A DNA stretch of 5,393 bases from contig CAJGDV010000086.1 of assembly GCA_904502155.1 (NCBI GenBank), positions 1 through 5,393 on the forward strand. The letters run 5' to 3'. The position numbers were made by a program, and so were the translations under genes. Below are positions 1 to 4,739 of the stretch, piece by piece; the stretch's first letter is position 1, and each line of letters opens with the position of its first letter. The notes under the pieces are model-generated. The model searched no databases and was not told where the DNA came from. It worked only from the letters and a program-made list of their open reading frames with translations. This DNA comes from an uncultured Bacilli bacterium (GTDB lineage Bacteria > Bacillota_I > Bacilli_A > RF39 > UBA660).

Positions 1-2
1 AT

Positions 3-575
3 TTTATGCATATTACCGGTTGTGGTGGTGCTAAAAATGCTGATGGCACTGTAACATTAACATCAACATGTATTGATAAATTTGGAACAACAAATAATTA
101 TCCTCAAAGTTCAACAGGTAATGTATATGGTATATTTGATCTTAACTTTGGTGCTTGGGAACATTATATGACATTTAGTATTGATTCTATGGATACATAT
201 AATATGAAAGCACAATTATATGTTGGATATCACCAATCAGAACCATCAGGATTTAAAGGATACTATATGGATGGTTCATTTACAATTGAAGGAATTGAGC
301 CTCCACATGATAAATATTTTGATATTATTGCATATGATGAAGATTGTTCTTATCCTAGATATATTGGTCAAATATTTTGTCACACAAAGGGTTGGTATTC
401 AGGTTATGATGACGTAAATAATGAGGGACCATTTGTTTCATTGTTAGGTGGTAATCATAATCACACAGGAGTACAATCACAATTTGGAACATGGGGTGGG
501 CTTGGAAATCATTTGTTTTATGACACTCAAAATCAAGAAGCTACTGTAAGAACCGTAATAGCCCTAGAAAAATAA
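3..575 (+). CDS. Surface/secreted protein with FGE/C-type-lectin-like C-terminal region (5' partial)
   Basis: This is the 3' part of a gene. The frame is open to the left edge. The first ATG at position 6 has no room for a ribosome binding site, and the residues after it (MHITGCGGAK) are not a signal peptide, so the true start probably lies upstream. Numbering from that Met, residues 37-55 (TGNVYGIFDLNFGAWEHYM) resemble the 'GN-x-(W/Y)G-(L/I)-D-x-x-G-x-(V/A)WE' signature of formylglycine-generating-enzyme/sulfatase-modifying domains. These have a C-type-lectin-like fold used for ligand binding by many surface and phage proteins. Residues 141-154 (GPFVSLLGGNHNHTG) and the end, VRTVIAL (181-187), fit the 'RGG' and 'FRVVL' strands that close such domains. 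It is rich in Gly, Asn, Tyr and Trp, with four Cys (6, 22, 114, 125). No catalytic role can be seen. I infer an extracellular binding protein. The membrane anchor or prepilin-like N-terminus expected for this type is outside the window. A tail-fibre-like protein is the alternative. Confidence 0.6.
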   Translation, partial: FMHITGCGGAKNADGTVTLTSTCIDKFGTTNNYPQSSTGNVYGIFDLNFGAWEHYMTFSIDSMDTYNMKAQLYVGYHQSEPSGFKGYYMDGSFTIEGIEPPHDKYFDIIAYDEDCSYPRYIGQIFCHTKGWYSGYDDVNNEGPFVSLLGGNHNHTGVQSQFGTWGGLGNHLFYDTQNQEATVRTVIALEK

Positions 576-579
576 ATGT

Positions 580-609
580 AAGACAATGTAAAGAACATTG
601 TCTTTTTTT
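580..609 (+). terminator. Intrinsic terminator after the surface-protein gene
   Basis: A perfect 9-bp stem, AGACAATGT (581-589) with ACATTGTCT (595-603), encloses a 5-nt A-rich loop and can be extended by A580-T604. It runs straight into seven T residues (603-609). It starts five bases after the TAA at 573-575 and ends transcription of the upstream gene. Its right arm also supplies the likely -35 element of the pgk promoter. Confidence 0.88.
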
Positions 610-626
610 AGTAATTTATGTATAAT
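598..626 (+). promoter_or_regulatory. Predicted sigma-A promoter for the pgk-GT-tpiA operon
   Basis: A perfect -10 hexamer, TATAAT (621-626), lies 17 nt downstream of TTGTCT (598-603), a 4/6 match to TTGACA. The -35 coincides with the right arm of the preceding terminator. Transcription would start near 633, giving a leader of only about 18 nt that holds the AGGAG site (638-642), 8 nt before the pgk ATG. The -10 is convincing. The -35 is moderate. Confidence 0.6.
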
Positions 627-650
627 AAAAGAAGAATAGGAGCATGAAAC

Positions 651-1829
651 ATGAAGAAAAATATAAGACAATTAGATTTAAAAAATAAAAAAGTAATAAT
701 AAGAGTAGATTTTAATGTACCTATCAAAGAAGGTAGAATACAAGATGATAATAGAATTAGAGAAAGTTTAGAAACAATAAATTATGCTGCTTCAAAAGGA
801 GCTAAAGTGATTTTAATGTCACACTTAGGCCGCGTTAAAACAGAAGAAGATAAAGAAACTAATACATTAGAACCAGTTGCTTTTAGATTAAGCGAATTAA
901 TGGATAAAGAAATTATCTTTGTTGATATGACAAGAGGTAAAGAATTAGAAGAAACAATTAATAATATGAATCCAGGAGATATCGTATTAGTAGAAAATAC
1001 TAGATTTGAAGATTTAGATGGAAAAAAAGAAAGTGGTAATGATCCTGAATTAGGTGCTTACTGGGCTAGTTTAGGTGATGTATTTGTAAATGATGCATTT
1101 GGTACTGCACATAGAGCTCATGCATCTAATGTTGGAATAGCATCACATTTAGATTCTGCAGTAGGATTCTTAATGGAAAAAGAATTAGAAAATTTATTAC
1201 CAGCTATGGAAAATCCTGAAAGACCTTTTACAGTAATTTTAGGTGGTTCTAAAGTTAGTGATAAAATTGGTGTAATTGAAAATTTAGTTAATAAAGCAGA
1301 TCATATTTTAATTGGAGGGGGAATGGCATTTACATTCCTAAAAGCAAGTGGACTTCCAATAGGAAATTCATTACTAGATGAAGAAAATATTGAATTCTGT
1401 AAAAAAATGTTAGAAGAACATAAAGATAAAATTGTTTTACCAATAGATGTAGTATGTGCTGAAAATACTGATGAAAATACTAATTCAAGAGAATGTTTTA
1501 TAAATGATATTAAAGATAATGAAATGGGACTTGATATTGGGACAGCAAGTATTAAATTATTCAAGCAACATATTATGGATAGTAAAACAGTTATTTGGAA
1601 TGGGCCAGTAGGTATGTTTGAATTAGATAAATATGCTAATGGTACAATTAAATTATGTGAAGCATTAGTTGAAAGTGGATGCGTTTCAATAATTGGTGGA
1701 GGAGATACAGCAAGTGCTGCTATTAACTTTGGATTTAAAGAAAAATTCACACATATTTCAACTGGTGGTGGTGCTTCATTAGAACTTTTAGAAGGTAAAC
1801 AATTACCAGGAATTGAAGTTATAAAATAA
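651..1829 (+). CDS. pgk: Phosphoglycerate kinase
   Basis: This cytoplasmic glycolytic enzyme transfers phosphate from 1,3-bisphosphoglycerate to ADP, giving ATP and 3-phosphoglycerate. It is 392 residues long, the normal bacterial length (about 390-400), and is intact. Visible family signatures are RVDFNVP (18-24), the substrate-binding Arg in DDNRIR (32-37), SHLGR (57-61), ENTRF (115-119), NDAFGTAHRAHAS (147-159), the nucleotide-site Lys in GGSKVSDK (198-205), GGGMAFTF (222-229), WNGPVGMFE (316-324), GGGDT (349-353) and HISTGGGASLE (368-378). The start is fixed by AGGAG at 638-642. An ATG at 644 is out of frame. It is the first gene of a unit with the glycosyltransferase (16 nt downstream) and tpiA. 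A gap gene, the common pgk partner, is not adjacent upstream. Confidence 0.97.
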   Translation: MKKNIRQLDLKNKKVIIRVDFNVPIKEGRIQDDNRIRESLETINYAASKGAKVILMSHLGRVKTEEDKETNTLEPVAFRLSELMDKEIIFVDMTRGKELEETINNMNPGDIVLVENTRFEDLDGKKESGNDPELGAYWASLGDVFVNDAFGTAHRAHASNVGIASHLDSAVGFLMEKELENLLPAMENPERPFTVILGGSKVSDKIGVIENLVNKADHILIGGGMAFTFLKASGLPIGNSLLDEENIEFCKKMLEEHKDKIVLPIDVVCAENTDENTNSRECFINDIKDNEMGLDIGTASIKLFKQHIMDSKTVIWNGPVGMFELDKYANGTIKLCEALVESGCVSIIGGGDTASAAINFGFKEKFTHISTGGGASLELLEGKQLPGIEVIK

Positions 1830-1845
1830 TCATAGGAGTTGAATT

Positions 1846-3087
1846 ATGAGAATAGGAATTTTTACGGATACATATCCTCCATTTATCAATGGAGTTTCAA
1901 CAAGTATTGTGATGCTAGAAAATGCCCTAAGAAAAAAAGGACATCAAGTATATATTGTTACTGTTAATTCAGATAATATGAAATATAAATATGAAAACGA
2001 TGAACATATTATTAGAATTCCAGGAGTACCTATTGGAATTTATGATTATCGTTTAACAGGGGTATATCCTTTAAAAGCACTTAATAAAATCAGAAAATGG
2101 AATTTAGATGTTATCCATTCACATACTGAATTTGGAGTAGGAACATTTGCAAGAATTATTTCTAAACAATTTAATATTCCACTAGTACATACATATCACA
2201 CAATGTATGAAGACTATGTACATTATATAACAAAAGGATATTTTAATAATACAAGTAAAAAAATAGTTGAATATTTAACTAATTTCTATTGTGATCAAAC
2301 CGCAACAGAATTAATTGTACCAACTAAAAAAACATATGATTTATTTAAAGAAAAATATAAATATGAAAGAAATGTACATATAGTACCTACTGGTATTGAA
2401 GTTGAAAGATTTTATAAAGAAAATATTGATAGTAAAAAAGTAGACGAAATAAGAAAAAGACATGGACTTTCAAAAAGTGATTTTGTTGTCTTATTTGTAG
2501 GTCGAATTGCAAAAGAAAAAGATGTAGAATTTTTAATAAGTGCTCATGAATATTTAGCTAAAAATTATAAAAGTAAATTATTAATTGTAGGAGATGGACC
2601 TGATTTAGAAAGATACAAAAAACTAGCACATAAACTTAATCTTGATGAATATGTAATCTTTGCAGGAAAAGTTCCATGGGAAGATGTAACTCTTTATTAC
2701 CAAATTGCAGATATATTTGCTACAGCATCTACGAGTGAAACACAAGGACTTACTGTTATTGAAGCAATGGCTGCTTCTTTACCTGTAGTAGCTGTAAATG
2801 ATGAAAGTTTTAATACTGTAATTGTTGATGGATTAAATGGTCATTTATTTGAAACAAAACATCAATATAAAAAATATGTTGAATCATTCATAAATGAACC
2901 TTCTAAACTTAAACAATTCTCTAAACAAGCTAGAATTAATGCTGATACATATTCTAGTAAATATTTTGGAGAAAGAGTATTAGATGTTTATAAAGCTGCA
3001 ATAGGTCAAGATTTTGATGGAAAAGATAAAACAATTAAAAATGGTTTTATTCACACAGTTAAAGGAGTGTTTAAATGGAAAAAATAG
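1846..3087 (+). CDS. GT4-family glycosyltransferase, probable diacylglycerol glucosyltransferase
   Basis: This 413-residue retaining GT-B glycosyltransferase has two Rossmann-like halves. The N-terminal half has the glycine-rich acceptor-side loop PPFINGVSTS (11-20), HSHTEFGVG (91-99) and HTYHTMYEDYVHYI (115-128). The last is very like Acholeplasma alMGS and other 1,2-diacylglycerol 3-glucosyltransferases. The C-terminal half has the nucleotide-sugar site: VGRIAKEKD (218-226), VGDGPD (248-253) and the E-x7-E motif E298-E306 (ETQGLTVIE). No transmembrane helix is visible. The basic, aromatic tail (FIHTVKGVFKWKK) could help the protein sit on the membrane surface. The likely reaction is transfer of glucose from UDP-glucose to diacylglycerol, making membrane glycolipid. 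The lipid acceptor is inferred from family resemblance, and another alpha-glycosyltransferase role is possible. AGGAG at 1834-1838 lies 7 nt before the ATG. The 3' end overlaps tpiA by 13 nt in another frame. Confidence 0.88.
   Translation: MRIGIFTDTYPPFINGVSTSIVMLENALRKKGHQVYIVTVNSDNMKYKYENDEHIIRIPGVPIGIYDYRLTGVYPLKALNKIRKWNLDVIHSHTEFGVGTFARIISKQFNIPLVHTYHTMYEDYVHYITKGYFNNTSKKIVEYLTNFYCDQTATELIVPTKKTYDLFKEKYKYERNVHIVPTGIEVERFYKENIDSKKVDEIRKRHGLSKSDFVVLFVGRIAKEKDVEFLISAHEYLAKNYKSKLLIVGDGPDLERYKKLAHKLNLDEYVIFAGKVPWEDVTLYYQIADIFATASTSETQGLTVIEAMAASLPVVAVNDESFNTVIVDGLNGHLFETKHQYKKYVESFINEPSKLKQFSKQARINADTYSSKYFGERVLDVYKAAIGQDFDGKDKTIKNGFIHTVKGVFKWKK
3061..3067 (+). promoter_or_regulatory. tpiA ribosome binding site inside the glycosyltransferase gene
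   Basis: AAAGGAG lies 7 nt before the tpiA ATG at 3075 and wholly within the last codons of the glycosyltransferase gene, whose stop is at 3085-3087. Ribosomes finishing the upstream gene pass over this site, so translational coupling is likely. The site decides the tpiA start. Confidence 0.85.
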
Positions 3088-3800
3088 TTGTTGCAAATTT
3101 AAAAATGAATATGACTGCTGCTTATGTTAATAACTATTTAAATGGTATTAAAGAAGATATAAATACTAAAAAAGTAGTTATATGTCCACCAGCTCTATAC
3201 TTACCATATTTTGTAAGAAAAAAATATTCTGTAGGAGCACAAGATTGTTTCTATGTTGATGAAGGAGCTTATACAGGGTGTATAAGTGCTAACCAAATAG
3301 CAAGTATGGGAATTAAATATACTATAATTGGTCATTCGGAAAGAAGACAATATTTTCATGAAACAGATAATATCGTTAATAAAAAAGTTTTAAATGCATT
3401 AGAAAATGACTTAAATGTAATCTTATGTATTGGAGAAACAAAAGAAGAAAAAGATATGCTTAAAACAGATAAAATTTTAAAAAGACAATTGATTAATTGT
3501 TTAAGAAATGTAAATGAAAATAAAATAGAAAATGTTATCATAGCATATGAACCTATATGGTCAATAGGAACAGGTTTAATTCCAACAATGAAAGAAATTA
3601 AAAGTACTACAGCATATATATTAGAAATAGTTAACTCATTATATCCAGATAAAAAAGTAAAAATCCTTTACGGTGGAAGTGTTAATGAGAAAAATATTGA
3701 AAGTATTAATAAAATTGACAATTTAAATGGGGTACTTGTTGGTGGGGCTTCGTTAGATCCACATAAGCTTAGAAAAATAAAAGAAGTTGTCTTAGGATAA
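3075..3800 (+). CDS. tpiA: Triosephosphate isomerase
   Basis: This cytoplasmic enzyme interconverts dihydroxyacetone phosphate and glyceraldehyde 3-phosphate. It is 241 residues, slightly shorter than the usual 250 or so, with the whole TIM-barrel signature set present. Visible are the catalytic Lys10 in NLKMN (8-12), His87 in IIGHSERR (84-91), Cys118 in ILCIGE (116-121), catalytic Glu159 in AYEPIW (157-162), the flexible loop SIGTGLIPT (163-171), and the phosphate-binding YGGSV (199-203) and GGAS (223-226). Two details depart from the textbook form. Leu replaces Trp in the N-terminal NWKMN motif, and the distal hinge of loop 6 is LIPT rather than K-T/V-A. Both occur outside the catalytic residues, so activity is expected. 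It is the last gene of the pgk unit, and a terminator overlaps its stop. Confidence 0.97.
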   Translation: MEKIVVANLKMNMTAAYVNNYLNGIKEDINTKKVVICPPALYLPYFVRKKYSVGAQDCFYVDEGAYTGCISANQIASMGIKYTIIGHSERRQYFHETDNIVNKKVLNALENDLNVILCIGETKEEKDMLKTDKILKRQLINCLRNVNENKIENVIIAYEPIWSIGTGLIPTMKEIKSTTAYILEIVNSLYPDKKVKILYGGSVNEKNIESINKIDNLNGVLVGGASLDPHKLRKIKEVVLG

Positions 3801-3808
3801 CTTTTTTT
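3784..3808 (+). terminator. Intrinsic terminator spanning the tpiA stop codon
   Basis: The left arm AAGTTGTC (3784-3791) pairs with GATAACTT (3796-3803), with one G-T wobble, across a TTAG loop. It is followed by a T run reaching 3808. The TAA stop at 3798-3800 lies inside the right arm, and the left arm encodes the last residues of TpiA. It is the expected end of the pgk-GT-tpiA transcript. The stem is AT-rich and so may leak into spo0A. Confidence 0.72.
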
Positions 3809-3811
3809 AGT

Positions 3812-3830
3812 TTCGACAAAAAAAGACAAA
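3812..3830 (+). promoter_or_regulatory. Spo0A-binding site (0A box) upstream of spo0A
   Basis: TTCGACAAA (3812-3820) is the exact reverse complement of the consensus TTTGTCGAA recognised by Spo0A. A weaker repeat, AAAGACAAA (3822-3830, 6/9), lies exactly 10 bp on in the same orientation. That is the tandem spacing known for Spo0A dimer binding. The pair sits about 45-60 bp before the predicted spo0A start of transcription, a position suited to autoregulation. Confidence 0.6.
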
Positions 3831-3838
3831 TTTCATTC

Positions 3839-3867
3839 TAGATTTTTTTTAATAATATGTTTATAAT
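3839..3867 (+). promoter_or_regulatory. Predicted spo0A promoter
   Basis: TATAAT (3862-3867) is a perfect -10 hexamer. At 17 nt upstream, the -35 position holds only TAGATT (3839-3844, 3/6). A weak -35 with activator boxes just upstream is what a regulator-dependent promoter would look like. The transcript would begin near 3874 and carries AGAAGGAG (3883-3890), 6 nt before the ATG. Confidence 0.5.
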
Positions 3868-3896
3868 ATTGTTATCATTTATAGAAGGAGAAAGTT

Positions 3897-4667
3897 ATGG
3901 AAGAAATTAAACTTTTAATAGTTGATGATAATATAAATTTAATAGACATGCTTAAGGAATTTTTCTTACAAACAAATAGAATAAAAGTAGTAGCTGAAGC
4001 ATATAACGGGGAAGATGGTTTAGCACTTATAGAAAAAGAGAAAGGTAATTTTGATGTAGTATTGCTTGATTTAATAATGCCTAAAAAAGACGGATTATGG
4101 TTATTAGAACAATGTAAAGAAAAAAATATTGATATTAACGTAATTGTAGAATCAAGTTATAATGCTCCTAATGTAATTAGTGAAGTAGCTGCTTTAGGTG
4201 CAACATATTTTGTCTTAAAACCATTTGATTTAATAGATTTAGAAAAAAAGATTATAGAATCAACAAATAAATCAAATCAAAAAATAGGACTTAAAACTGG
4301 TGAAAAACAATTACAATTATATGTAACAAAACTTTTACATCAATTAGGAATTCCATCTCATATAAAAGGATATCAATACCTTAGAGATTGTATTTTAATA
4401 CTATATAATAGACCAGAATTATTAGGAGGAATAACAAAAGAATTATATCCTGAAATAGCCATTAAATATGATACAACCGTTTCAAGAGTAGAAAGAGCAA
4501 TTAGACATGCTATAGAAGTTAGTTGCAGTAGAGCTGACTCAGAAACAATGCAAGAAATTTTTGGCTACAGCATTAACTATGTAAAAGCAAAACCAACAAA
4601 TTCAGAATTTATGGTTACTATTGCTGATAAATTAAGATTAGAAAATGAAAAGGCAACCCAAAGATAG
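3897..4667 (+). CDS. spo0A: Spo0A, sporulation master response regulator
   Basis: This cytoplasmic DNA-binding response regulator controls entry into sporulation and stationary-phase genes once phosphorylated by the phosphorelay or by kinases. It has 256 residues (B. subtilis has 267), and the shortening falls mainly in the interdomain linker. The receiver domain (about 1-122) keeps the acidic pair D10/D11, phospho-acceptor D58 (LLDLIMP), Ser86 in place of the usual Thr, and K108 (VLKPF). The Spo0A effector domain (about 135-256) has GIPSHIKGYQYLRD (151-164), GGITKELYP (177-185) and the recognition region TTVSRVERAIRHAIEV (193-208), near-identical to Bacillus, then AKPTNSEF (231-238) and ADKLRLE (243-249). 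Just after the recognition helix, SCSRA replaces the usual AWSRG, so the normally conserved Trp is Cys210. It is transcribed alone, from a promoter with a 0A box, and its stop lies in a terminator. Confidence 0.96.
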   Translation: MEEIKLLIVDDNINLIDMLKEFFLQTNRIKVVAEAYNGEDGLALIEKEKGNFDVVLLDLIMPKKDGLWLLEQCKEKNIDINVIVESSYNAPNVISEVAALGATYFVLKPFDLIDLEKKIIESTNKSNQKIGLKTGEKQLQLYVTKLLHQLGIPSHIKGYQYLRDCILILYNRPELLGGITKELYPEIAIKYDTTVSRVERAIRHAIEVSCSRADSETMQEIFGYSINYVKAKPTNSEFMVTIADKLRLENEKATQR

Positions 4668-4678
4668 GTTGTCTTTTT
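4650..4678 (+). terminator. Intrinsic terminator overlapping the end of spo0A
   Basis: AAGGCAACC (4650-4658) pairs with GGTTGTCTT (4667-4675), with one G-T wobble. The loop is 8 nt and T4674-T4678 form the U-tract. The left arm encodes codons for the last Spo0A residues, and the stop TAG (4665-4667) spans the loop and first paired base. The GC content of the stem makes it convincing in this AT-rich context. Confidence 0.82.
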
Positions 4679-4687
4679 GTATCTAAT

Positions 4688-4716
4688 TTGACACAAACCA
4701 TAATTAATGATAATAT
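4688..4716 (+). promoter_or_regulatory. Predicted sigma-A promoter for the Fic gene
   Basis: A perfect -35, TTGACA (4688-4693), is followed after 17 nt by TAATAT (4711-4716, 4/6 to TATAAT). Transcription would start near 4723. The ribosome binding site GAGGGG (4729-4734) lies 5 nt before the ATG at 4740. The promoter begins about 10 bp after the spo0A terminator, so the Fic gene looks separately transcribed. Confidence 0.6.
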
Positions 4717-4739
4717 ATATGCCGAAATGAGGGGTTGAA

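Noticed and set aside
220..417. Open frame of 65 codons on the + strand in an alternative frame of the surface-protein gene
   Set aside because: It is internal to a longer, recognisable frame, and its sequence is Ile/Leu-rich with no motif.
1301..1750. Open frame of 149 codons on the - strand inside pgk
   Set aside because: It lies wholly antisense to conserved Pgk motifs, has no ribosome binding site I can support, and reads as low-complexity Ser/Leu/Ile. It is a shadow of the real gene.
2500..2508. GGTCGAATT as a second 0A box
   Set aside because: It is one mismatch from TGTCGAA but lies inside the conserved VGRIAKEK coding region of the glycosyltransferase, far from any promoter. It is expected by chance.
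3356..3541. Open frame of 61 codons on the - strand inside tpiA
   Set aside because: It is antisense to conserved TpiA sequence, and its Phe/Ser/Leu-rich content is typical of AT-rich shadows.
3792..3820. TTAGGATAA as a possible sigma-H -35 for spo0A
   Set aside because: The match to RnAGGAWWW is fair, but no GAAT-type -10 lies 12-14 nt downstream. The bases are explained by the tpiA end and its terminator, and a TATAAT lies further on.
651..4667. Possible UGA=Trp code, as in Mollicutes
   Set aside because: Every Trp in the recognised genes is TGG and no conserved frame continues through TGA. The absence of TGA stops in five genes is not informative in AT-rich DNA.
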